Below, one piece after another: positions 36,553 through 44,112 of a DNA stretch of 64,000 bases. The stretch is from assembly GCF_041729615.1 (NCBI RefSeq), contig NZ_CP154874.1, positions 253,001-317,000 of the forward strand, given 5' to 3'. The first letter of the stretch is position 1, and each line of letters opens with the position of its first letter. A program made the translations under genes and the position numbers. The notes under the pieces were generated by a model that was given only the letters and a program-made list of their open reading frames with translations, did no database searches and had not been told where the DNA came from. Source of the DNA: Pseudomonas alcaligenes (lineage in GTDB: Bacteria; Pseudomonadota; Gammaproteobacteria; Pseudomonadales; Pseudomonadaceae).

Positions 36553-38564
36553 CCGACCTGCTGGCCCAGGGGCAGCTGCCTACCCGTGCGCGCTTCGGTT
36601 TCTCCAGCCACCCTGGCTGGCTGTGTGGCTTGCTGTTGCTGCTGTCCCTCGGCCTGGCGTTGAGCGATCTCGGCCGACGCCTGCCCCTTGGCGAGTGGCT
36701 GGCGGCCATGATCAGCCCTGCCGAGGGCGATATGGCGCAGCTGATCCTGCATTTCAGCTGGCTGCCGCGCCTGTGCATGGCCCTGCTCTGCGGCGCCGTG
36801 CTGGCCCTGGCCGGCACCCTGATGCAGCAGGTGTTGCGTAACCCGCTGGCCTCGCCGACCACCCTGGGCGTATCCAGCGGCGCCCAGCTCGGCCTGCTAG
36901 TCGCCACGCTGTGGGCGCCCTGGGCGCTGGACTACGGCCGCGAATGGGTGGCCCTGGCCGGTGGCGGTCTGGCGTCCCTGCTGGTGTTCGCCCTGGCCTG
37001 GCGCCGTGCCCTGGCACCGCTGACGCTGATCCTCGCCGGCCTGGTGGTGACCCTCTACCTGAGCGCACTGAACGTGACCCTGATGCTGGTCCAGCAGCAG
37101 GATCTCAATGCCGTATTTATCTGGGGCTCGGGCTCGCTCAGTCAGAACAGCTGGGGCGGCGTGCAGTTCCTGTTGCCACGCCTGGCCGTCGGCCTGCTGC
37201 TCCTGCTGCCGCTGCTGCGCCCGCTGGCCCTGCTGGAACTGGACGACAGTGGGGTGAAGAGCCTCGGCGTGCCGCTGCGCTTCCTGCGCATCGTCAGCCT
37301 GACCCTGTCCGTGTACCTGGCCGCCTGCGTGGTCAGCGTGGTCGGCGTGATCGGCTTTATCGGCCTGGCCGCGCCGGCTCTGGTGCGCCTGCTCGGCGCG
37401 CGCAGCTTTGCCCAGCGCCTGGTCTGGGCGCCGCTGCTCGGTGGCCTGCTGCTGTGCGTCACCGACCTGGGTATCCAGGGCCTGGCAGGCAACCTGGCCG
37501 AGCTGGTGCCGACAGGCGCTGCCACGGCTCTTCTCGGCGCGCCGCTGCTGCTCTGGCTGCTGCCGCGCCTGCACCTGGCCGGCGGCCAGCCACAGAGCAA
37601 TGCCGAGCACAGCTTCGCTCGCCATCCTTTCCCGGCCCGGCGCCTGCTGCCACTGCTGCTGGCATTGGCCGTCGGCATCGTCCTGGCGCTGGGCCTGGGG
37701 CGCGATCTGGAAGGCTGGAGCTGGAGCCTCGGCGATGCCGCGCTGCTCGACTGGCGCTGGCCGCGGGTGATGGCCGCCGCCGCTGCCGGCTGCATGCTGG
37801 CGCTGGCCGGCTGCATGATCCAGCGCCTGACCGGCAACCCCATGTCCAGCCCCGAGGTGCTCGGCATCAGTGCCGGCGCCGCGTTGGGGCTGATCGCCCT
37901 GCTGTTCCTGCTGCCCTACTCCGGCCCGCTGGCGCAGCTGGCGCTGGGTGGGCTGGGCGCCGGCCTGACCCTGCTCCTGCTGCTGGGCCTGTCGCGTCGC
38001 TCCGGCTTCGCCCCGGAGAAGGTGCTGCTGATCGGCATCAGCATCACCGCGCTGTTCGATGCCCTGCAGGTGATCCTGCTGGCCGGCGGCGACCCGCGCG
38101 GGCAGAACCTGCTCAGCTGGATGTCCGGCTCCACCTATTTCGTCGGTCCGCAGATGGCGCTCTGGGTGCTGGTCTGCAGCCTGGTCCTGCTGGCCGCTGC
38201 CCTGCCCTTCGGCCGCTGGCTGGAGCTGCTGCCGCTGGGCGAAGGCACGCCGCGCGCGCTGGGTGTGCCGCTGGGGCGCGGACGTCTGGTGCTGCTTCTG
38301 CTGGCGGCGCTGCTGACCGCCGGTGCCACGCTGATCGTCGGGCCGCTGAGCTTCATCGGCCTGCTGGCACCGCACCTGGCGCGCCTGCTCGGCCTGGCCC
38401 GCGCCGTACCGCAATTGCTCGGCGCGGCGCTGCTCGGTGCGCTGGTGATGGTGGCGGCGGACTGGCTGGGGCGCACCCTGCTGTTCCCCGCGCAGTTGCC
38501 GGCTGGGCTGCTGGCCTCACTGCTGGGTGGCGCCTACTTCATGCTGTGCCTGTATCGGCGCTGA
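36549..38564 (+). CDS. fhuB: Ferric-hydroxamate permease, fused FecCD duplication
   Basis: 671-aa inner-membrane permease made of two homologous FecCD-type halves (about residues 20-330 and 345-671), each with about ten spans and a Gly-rich loop for the ATPase (LAAPALVRLLGAR in the first, LLAPHLARLLGLAR in the second). Fusion of both halves in one chain is the hallmark of FhuB; BtuC/FepD-type systems use two chains. It ends 32 bases before a long inverted repeat and is convergent with the reductase gene. Confidence 0.93.
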   Translation: MTDLLAQGQLPTRARFGFSSHPGWLCGLLLLLSLGLALSDLGRRLPLGEWLAAMISPAEGDMAQLILHFSWLPRLCMALLCGAVLALAGTLMQQVLRNPLASPTTLGVSSGAQLGLLVATLWAPWALDYGREWVALAGGGLASLLVFALAWRRALAPLTLILAGLVVTLYLSALNVTLMLVQQQDLNAVFIWGSGSLSQNSWGGVQFLLPRLAVGLLLLLPLLRPLALLELDDSGVKSLGVPLRFLRIVSLTLSVYLAACVVSVVGVIGFIGLAAPALVRLLGARSFAQRLVWAPLLGGLLLCVTDLGIQGLAGNLAELVPTGAATALLGAPLLLWLLPRLHLAGGQPQSNAEHSFARHPFPARRLLPLLLALAVGIVLALGLGRDLEGWSWSLGDAALLDWRWPRVMAAAAAGCMLALAGCMIQRLTGNPMSSPEVLGISAGAALGLIALLFLLPYSGPLAQLALGGLGAGLTLLLLLGLSRRSGFAPEKVLLIGISITALFDALQVILLAGGDPRGQNLLSWMSGSTYFVGPQMALWVLVCSLVLLAAALPFGRWLELLPLGEGTPRALGVPLGRGRLVLLLLAALLTAGATLIVGPLSFIGLLAPHLARLLGLARAVPQLLGAALLGALVMVAADWLGRTLLFPAQLPAGLLASLLGGAYFMLCLYRR

Positions 38565-38595
38565 GGACACCGGGCGCTATCGCGCCCGATATCTG

Positions 38596-38652
38596 TAGCC
38601 CGGATGCAATCCGGCAGCCGAGCCGCCTGCGTCCCGGATTGCATCCGGGCTA
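38596..38652. repeat. 19-bp perfect inverted repeat between fhuB and fhuF
   Basis: TAGCCCGGATGCAATCCGG (38596-38614) and its exact complement (38634-38652), separated by 19 bases and followed by TTTTAA. The TAGCCCGGATG core recurs at 6063-6073 downstream of prmB. It is a REP-like dispersed palindrome that probably also ends the convergent transcripts. Confidence 0.75.
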
Positions 38653-38673
38653 GGTTTTAACTCGCGTACCCGA

Positions 38674-39423
38674 TCAATCCAGTACGGCCACACCTTCCGT
38701 CGGCGGCTCTTCCAGCAGCGGACAGTTGTCGCACATCGCCATGCCCAGCTCGTTACGGATGCAGCACAGCTTGCGCTGGCGCCAGGGTGCGCAGCCTTCG
38801 CCCTGCGGCACGTAGCTGACCGGCTCGAACAGCGGGTTGCGGCTGCCATCCGGGCGTAGCTTGCTTTGCAGTATCTCGAAACCCTGGGCCAGCATCGGTT
38901 TGGGGAACGGCAGGCCGCCGAGCGTCGACATGAACCACTCGAAGTAGTTGCCGGCGTTGCTCCACAGCACCCGCGCAGCAATCTTGCGATGGGCGCGCAG
39001 GCCGTCGATGAAGGGCAGCAGATTGTCGTCCAGCAGGCCGGAAAAGCGCTCGAAACCGTTGGCTGGCGCCGCAGCCCAGCGCTCACCGGCATGCGGCAGC
39101 TTGAAGGCCTCGGGCAGGCCGTCGGCACCGACCACCACCTGGATCTCGTCGAACGCCAGTGGCAGTCGCCAGTTGAGGATCAGGCCGGCGGCCAGCACTG
39201 GCGGGATCAGGCGCAGGAAATAGTACTTCGACCACAGCGACATCAGCGCGCGGCGGTCGCCCTCGGCATGCTCCGGGGCGAAGCGCAGCATCTGCTCTTC
39301 CAGACGCAGGGAGCTGACGAACTCACGCCCGGACAGTGCCGGGCGTGGGTCATCCGCGAGAGTCAAAACATCGCGGTAGTGGGCAAAGGGCCCTTGGAAC
39401 AGCGGGGCAATGGCCGGGATCAT
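38674..39423 (-). CDS. fhuF: FhuF-like siderophore-iron reductase, [2Fe-2S]
   Basis: 249-aa cytoplasmic protein that reduces ferric hydroxamates to release Fe(II). The C-terminus has the FhuF cysteine pattern CC-x10-C-x2-C (KLCCIRNELGMAMCDNC) that holds a 2Fe-2S cluster. The body has typical elements (LWSKYYFLRLIPPVLAAGLI in full). ATG at 39423 is preferred to 39447 because it begins nearer the conserved start. It follows the ornithine hydroxylase by 16 bases, so it is made with the siderophore genes. Confidence 0.9.
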   Translation of the reverse strand: MIPAIAPLFQGPFAHYRDVLTLADDPRPALSGREFVSSLRLEEQMLRFAPEHAEGDRRALMSLWSKYYFLRLIPPVLAAGLILNWRLPLAFDEIQVVVGADGLPEAFKLPHAGERWAAAPANGFERFSGLLDDNLLPFIDGLRAHRKIAARVLWSNAGNYFEWFMSTLGGLPFPKPMLAQGFEILQSKLRPDGSRNPLFEPVSYVPQGEGCAPWRQRKLCCIRNELGMAMCDNCPLLEEPPTEGVAVLD

Positions 39424-39439
39424 CGGCCCCCCGCCTGGG

Positions 39440-40735
39440 TCAGGCACATGCGCTGGTAACTCCCTGTGTGTGGCGCTGGCGGCGATTATCCAGCAAAGCG
39501 TCGACCACTTCCTGCGAACGTATCGCCAGTACCGACAGCAGGGTATCGCTCAGGCCGTGGCTGGACTCGCAGCAGCCCTGCAGGTAGATACCGGCGCTCA
39601 TCTGCGGCGGGCAGCACAGGCGGTAGTCGCGCCCGACGCCTTCGCCGAGATGCGCCTGCAGCCCGGCCAGCAGGCGCTTGTAGCCGTCTCGGCGATAACC
39701 GGTGGCCAGAACCACTGCGTCGAACAGGCGCTCCTCGCGGCCTTCCGGGCCGTTCAGACCCAGGCGGATACCCTCGGCGCCCGCCTCGACCGCCTCGATG
39801 CTGCGCTGGGTCAGCAGGCTGTGCGGCGCATGGCCGGTGACCTTCTGCTGGTACAGGCGATGGTAGATGCTCTCGATCAGATCCAGGTTGACCACCGAGT
39901 AGTTGGTCTGGGCGTTGGCCTGGATGAAGGCCTCGCGCTCTTCCGGTGCCTGGCCGTAGACCACGTCGGTATACGCCGGATCGAAGATCTCGTTGACGAA
40001 GGGGCTGTCGTCGGCCGGACGCATGGCCTGGCTGCGCATGACCATGGACACTTCGGCATTGGGATAACGCCCGCACAGGTCGCTGAAGATCTCCGCCGCG
40101 CTCTGCCCGGAACCGATCACGGCGATGCGGCGTGGCTCGGCGATGCCCTGGATCCGCTCCAGATACTGGGCCGAATGAATGACACGGCCATCGTCGCGCA
40201 GTGTACGGAACAGCTCCGGCACCGCCGGTTCGCCACCGATGCTGACCACCAGGTTGCGGGTGATGCGCGCACGGGTGCGGCCATCGGCCAGGCGTGAGAT
40301 CACCTTGACCCGGCTTACTTCGCCGCCGTCCAGCACCGGCTCGACGCCTATGACTTCCTCGCCGTAGTGCACCCGTTCGGCGAAGTGGCTGGCAGCCCAG
40401 CTCAGGTAGTCGTTGTACTCCAGGCGCGACGGCGTAAAGGTGCTGATGTTGATGAAGGCCTCCAGACGGCGCTTCTGGTGCAGGTAATTGACGAAGGTGT
40501 AGCGGCTGGAGGGGTTGCGCAGCGTGGCCAGGTCCTTGAGGAAGGAAATCTGCATGCGGCTGTCGTCCAGCAGCATGCCGCCGTGCCATTCGAAGGCCGG
40601 CTTCTTCTCCAGGAAGCAGTAGCGCAGGCCGTGTTCACGCACCCGGCGGTCTTCTTCCAGGGCCACGGCAATGGCCAGGTTGGCAGGGCCGAAGCCCAGC
40701 CCGATCACATCGTATTCCAGTGTTTCTATGCTCAT
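39440..40735 (-). CDS. L-ornithine N5-monooxygenase (PvdA/IucD-type)
   Basis: 431-aa flavoenzyme that makes N5-hydroxyornithine, precursor of the hydroxamate ligands. FAD-binding GLGFGPANLA is near the N-terminus, followed by LEKKPAFEWHGGM and the substrate region MQISFLKDLATLRNP. The NADPH motif is GSGQSAAE (about 212), and ATGYRRD lies near the C-terminus. It resembles PvdA of P. aeruginosa, so ornithine rather than lysine is the likely substrate. That agrees with the adenylation-domain code in the NRPSs. It is separated by 116 bases from the upstream acetyltransferase, with only a hairpin in between, and followed closely by fhuF. Confidence 0.9.
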   Translation of the reverse strand: MSIETLEYDVIGLGFGPANLAIAVALEEDRRVREHGLRYCFLEKKPAFEWHGGMLLDDSRMQISFLKDLATLRNPSSRYTFVNYLHQKRRLEAFINISTFTPSRLEYNDYLSWAASHFAERVHYGEEVIGVEPVLDGGEVSRVKVISRLADGRTRARITRNLVVSIGGEPAVPELFRTLRDDGRVIHSAQYLERIQGIAEPRRIAVIGSGQSAAEIFSDLCGRYPNAEVSMVMRSQAMRPADDSPFVNEIFDPAYTDVVYGQAPEEREAFIQANAQTNYSVVNLDLIESIYHRLYQQKVTGHAPHSLLTQRSIEAVEAGAEGIRLGLNGPEGREERLFDAVVLATGYRRDGYKRLLAGLQAHLGEGVGRDYRLCCPPQMSAGIYLQGCCESSHGLSDTLLSVLAIRSQEVVDALLDNRRQRHTQGVTSACA

Positions 40736-40822
40736 GTCAGGCCCCGATCCTCTGCGGATGGTTCATGTGAAGGCCAAGTCAGCCCAGGAGGCGCTCGCCT
40801 CGCCCAACCTCATCAGTACACG

Positions 40823-40840
40823 GCCGCGCTCGGGCGCGGC
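40823..40840 (-). other. Hairpin between acetyltransferase and ornithine hydroxylase genes
   Basis: GCCGCGC / GCGCGGC with a four-base loop in the 116-base gap 40736-40851. No U-run. It may tune expression within the operon; no separate promoter motif was seen in the gap. Confidence 0.35.
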
Positions 40841-40851
40841 TCATCTTGTAG

Positions 40852-41850
40852 TCATGCCAAGCGGCAGCGTTCGAAGAACACCTCGCGGGACTGCACCATG
40901 AGTGCCGCGCGCTTGTGCGGGAAATCGAATTCCTTGGCCTTGTGGTACCCCTGCGCCTGCATGTGGCCGATCATCCGGGCGTTGTCCGCGCGGGGTTCGG
41001 CAACCACGCGCTGGGTGCGCGGATCGTCGAGGAACAGGTAGTGGGTCAGTGCGCTCAGCCAGCTGGCCACCTTGTGCGGGCCCCTATGGCTCTCCTCGCC
41101 CACCAGCATATGGATGCCGCGGTCGTAGTCGTCCACATCGAAGAAGGGCGCGATACGGTCTTCCTTGGCCCAATAGGCCTCGTAGTAGGCGAAGGGCTGG
41201 TCGTCGAAGCAGCCGATCAGCGTCAGCACGCGTGGGTCAACGGCTAGTTCCTCCAGGTAGCGGCGATGCTTGGTGAGATCGCCCTCTTCCTGCCAGAACG
41301 CCGCCACGCGAGCACTGTTCTGCCAGCGATTGAAGCGCTCCAGGTCCTCGTCGATGTCCAGGGTGCGCAGGGATATCCAGGCGCCCAGAGTGGCATCGAA
41401 ACGCCGATAGACCTCGCCCGCCGGCTTAGGGGCGCGGCGTGGGTGACGGCGGCCCGTCGGGTGCATGACCATCTGCTGCGGGTAGCCGGCACTGCCGGAA
41501 GTGCGCAGGAAGGGCCTCGGCAGCTGCCAGAACGAGCCACGCTCGATACGCAGATCGGCACCCTCACCCACCAGCAGACCACTGGCCAGCAGGGCCGGGT
41601 CGACCGAGTCCAGCTGCAGGCACACGGCCTGCAGCTGGGTGTCGTTGGCGAAGCACCAGTAGGCCAGTGCCCACAGGGCTTCGGCCTGCTCCTCGACTGC
41701 CAGCTCCAGCGGCACCATCAGCCTGCCCTGGCGGCGCGCGCGCAGCAGCGCACGCTCATCCAGATGCAGGGCCAGGCTGGCACCGTCGTCGCGGCCGACC
41801 AGCCGCCGCCCATCGGGCAGCGGAAGGTGAGCCAGGCGATCAGAACTCAT
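40852..41850 (-). CDS. GNAT N-acetyltransferase for hydroxyornithine (IucB-like)
   Basis: 332-aa protein. The C-terminal half (about residues 150-325) is a GNAT domain of the siderophore type (Acetyltransf_8): EAYWAKEDRIAPFFDVDDYDRG in part, GIHMLVGEESHRGPHK with the acetyl-CoA loop, and the final RVVAEPRADNARMIGHMQAQGY. It should acetylate the N5-hydroxyl-amine of hydroxyornithine to the hydroxamate. No PvdF-like formyltransferase is present, so N5-acetyl rather than N5-formyl groups are expected. ATG at 41850 lies inside the receptor's last codons (11-base overlap) with a weak ribosome-binding site, implying translational coupling to the receptor. Confidence 0.85.
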   Translation of the reverse strand: MSSDRLAHLPLPDGRRLVGRDDGASLALHLDERALLRARRQGRLMVPLELAVEEQAEALWALAYWCFANDTQLQAVCLQLDSVDPALLASGLLVGEGADLRIERGSFWQLPRPFLRTSGSAGYPQQMVMHPTGRRHPRRAPKPAGEVYRRFDATLGAWISLRTLDIDEDLERFNRWQNSARVAAFWQEEGDLTKHRRYLEELAVDPRVLTLIGCFDDQPFAYYEAYWAKEDRIAPFFDVDDYDRGIHMLVGEESHRGPHKVASWLSALTHYLFLDDPRTQRVVAEPRADNARMIGHMQAQGYHKAKEFDFPHKRAALMVQSREVFFERCRLA

Positions 41851-43999
41851 AGCTGACACTGGCGATGACGTTGCGACGGTTGCCGTACCAGCAGTAGTAG
41901 TCACACGCGGTGACGTACTCTTTGTCGGTCAGGTTGCTGGCGGTGAGCTGCAGGCGTACATCCTGGATGCGGTAGCCAACCATGGCGTCCAGCAGAGTGT
42001 AGGACGGCACTTCCAGGGTCTCGGTGTTGTCGCCATAGCTGGAGCTGGTATGGCGTACACCGGCACCGAACTCCAGACCGTCGAGTGCGCCACCGATGAA
42101 CTGGTACTTGCCCCACAGCGCGGCCATCTCGTCGGCGACGTTGGCCGGAGCCTTGCCCTTCTCTTCCTCGCGGGTGCTCTTGGTGGTTTCCGGATCCAGC
42201 TTGGTATAGCTGGCAATCAGGCTGATGTTCTCGGTGACATTGGCCTGGGCTTCCAGCTCGATGCCACGGCTGCGCACTTCGCCCAGCTGGGTCGGCACGC
42301 TGCCGGTCGGCGTGGTCAGGTTCTTCTTGACGTTCTCCTGGGTCAGCTCGAATACCGCCGCGGTGAACATGGCATCCAGACCTTCCGGCTGGTACTTGAT
42401 GCCGATCTCTTTCTGATTGCCTTCCTCGGGCTTGAACGGCTCGTTGGTGACGGTATTCAGGTCGGTCACCGGCAGGAAGAACTCGGAGTAGCTGATGTAG
42501 GGTGTCAGGCCGTTGTCGAAGACATGGGCGATACCACCGCTCCAGGTGAAGTCCTCGTCACGCACGTTATGGCTTACGCCGGTGGTGTTGTTGTCGAAGT
42601 CGGTGCGCGACTTGTCGAAACGGCCGCCGAGCAGGAACACCCAGTTGTCGTACTTGAACTGCTCCTGGATGTAGTAGCCCATCTGGTCGGCACGGGTATC
42701 CTTGTCTTCCAGGTCGAAGTCGCCGATAGGCTGGCCGTAGACGGGATTGTAGATATCCAGTGCCGGAATGATCGGGAAGTTCGGGTAGCCGTTGGGGCTG
42801 CGATCATTGATCTTCAACTGCTGGTAGTCGACGCCCAGCAGCAGGGTGTTCTCCCAGCGATCACCGAACCAATTGCCGAGCAGGCGATTGTCCACCGACA
42901 GATTGTCGGCCTTGCCGTCGTTATAGGTCAGACCACGACCGATCAGGCTGTCGGTCAGGTTGAAGTAATAGAACAGTTGGCGCAGCTCCAGCTCCATGTG
43001 GCCATAGCGCAGGTTCTGCTGGAAGTCCCAGTTGTCGTTGATCCGGTGGTTCAGCTCGTAGCCCAGGGTGTACTGGTCACGCTCGAAGGTCTCGTAGCCA
43101 GGGTCGCCAACGGCGGTGTCGGTGTCGATCTTGCCGTTCGGGTTGTGCTCGATGGTGCCGCTGGACGGCAGGAACTGCAGCTGGGGGTCGGAGCGATCCT
43201 TCTGCACGCTGGCCAGCAGGGTCAGCGAGGTATCGTCGTTGAAGTTGAGGGTCATCGAGGGTGCCAGCAGGATGCGCGCGGCATCCACATCATCGACCTG
43301 GGTACCGGTGTCGCGACTCAGGGCCACCATGCGGTAAAGCACATCGCCCTCTTCGTCCAGCTTGCCACCAACGTCCAGGTTGACCTGCTTGCGGTTGTAG
43401 CTGCCGTACTGCACGCCAACTTCGTTGCGCGCATCGGCATTCGGACGCTTGCTCTGCAGGTTGATCAGGCCGCCGGGCGGGGTCTGGCCATAGAGCACCG
43501 AGGCCGCACCCTTGAGCACTTCGATGCGCTCGAGCATGTAGGGGTCGATCTGCCAGCTGTAGAAGGCACTGGAGTAGATGCGCGAGCCGTCCATGAACAG
43601 GCCGTTGTTGGCCTGCTTGAAGCCACGAATGATGAACCAGTCCTGCTTGTTGTCCTCACCGTAGAAGCCGGCCTGTACGCCGCCCGAATAACGCAGCGCC
43701 TCGCTGATGGTCTGGACATTGCGGTCCTTCATCTGCTCTTCGGTGACGACCGAGACCGAACGCGGGGTTTCGCTCAGGGGAGTGTTGATCTTGGTAGCGC
43801 TGCGGCTGTTCTTGGCCACATAACCCTGGTCCTCGCCGACCGGGCTGTCCAGTTCGCCACTGATGTTCAGCGTGTCGAGTTCCACGGCCTGCTGGGCCGG
43901 TTCCTCAGCCTGGGCAACCAGGCTGAAAGCGCCCAGGGCGCAGGCCATGGCCAATGGCAGGCGGGCTTTTGCGAAGGGCACCTTCGACGACTGTTTCAT
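41840..43999 (-). CDS. TonB-dependent siderophore receptor
   Basis: 719-aa outer-membrane receptor. Signal peptide of about 31 residues (ends SLVAQAEEPA). The plug domain starts at about residue 65 (TPRSVSVVTEEQMKDRN; later GLFMDGSRIYSSAFYSW and LKGAASVLYGQTPPGG). A 22-stranded barrel follows, ending in the signature NVIASVSYEF. A TonB-box-like LDTLNISG lies near residue 42. No N-terminal STN signalling domain exists, so it does not drive a FecR/sigma cascade. It is preceded by an exact iron-starvation box and followed by the overlapping acetyltransferase gene. It is the expected receptor for the locus's own siderophore. Confidence 0.93.
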   Translation of the reverse strand: MKQSSKVPFAKARLPLAMACALGAFSLVAQAEEPAQQAVELDTLNISGELDSPVGEDQGYVAKNSRSATKINTPLSETPRSVSVVTEEQMKDRNVQTISEALRYSGGVQAGFYGEDNKQDWFIIRGFKQANNGLFMDGSRIYSSAFYSWQIDPYMLERIEVLKGAASVLYGQTPPGGLINLQSKRPNADARNEVGVQYGSYNRKQVNLDVGGKLDEEGDVLYRMVALSRDTGTQVDDVDAARILLAPSMTLNFNDDTSLTLLASVQKDRSDPQLQFLPSSGTIEHNPNGKIDTDTAVGDPGYETFERDQYTLGYELNHRINDNWDFQQNLRYGHMELELRQLFYYFNLTDSLIGRGLTYNDGKADNLSVDNRLLGNWFGDRWENTLLLGVDYQQLKINDRSPNGYPNFPIIPALDIYNPVYGQPIGDFDLEDKDTRADQMGYYIQEQFKYDNWVFLLGGRFDKSRTDFDNNTTGVSHNVRDEDFTWSGGIAHVFDNGLTPYISYSEFFLPVTDLNTVTNEPFKPEEGNQKEIGIKYQPEGLDAMFTAAVFELTQENVKKNLTTPTGSVPTQLGEVRSRGIELEAQANVTENISLIASYTKLDPETTKSTREEEKGKAPANVADEMAALWGKYQFIGGALDGLEFGAGVRHTSSSYGDNTETLEVPSYTLLDAMVGYRIQDVRLQLTASNLTDKEYVTACDYYCWYGNRRNVIASVSYEF

Positions 44000-44061
44000 C
44001 CACTACTCCCCAATGAAATTAAATTAGAAGGATTCGCATTTATATGAATCGCTTCTACTAG

Positions 44062-44085
44062 ACGAAGCAGCCAAGGAAAAATTTA
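44062..44085 (-). promoter_or_regulatory. Iron-starvation (PvdS-type) promoter upstream of the receptor
   Basis: Read leftward: TAAAT (44085-44081), exactly 16 bases, then CGT (44064-44062). This is a perfect match to the TAAAT-N16-CGT iron-starvation box used by PvdS-family sigma factors. It gives a leader of about 55-60 bases to the receptor start. A PvdS-like sigma is encoded at the other end of the locus. Confidence 0.8.
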
Positions 44086-44112
44086 CCTTCAGCTGACATT
44101 TCGTCTCTTTCT

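Noticed and set aside
41840..43999. Receptor as an FpvA-type signal transducer
   Set aside because: The sequence goes from the signal peptide to the TonB box and plug with no N-terminal STN signalling domain.
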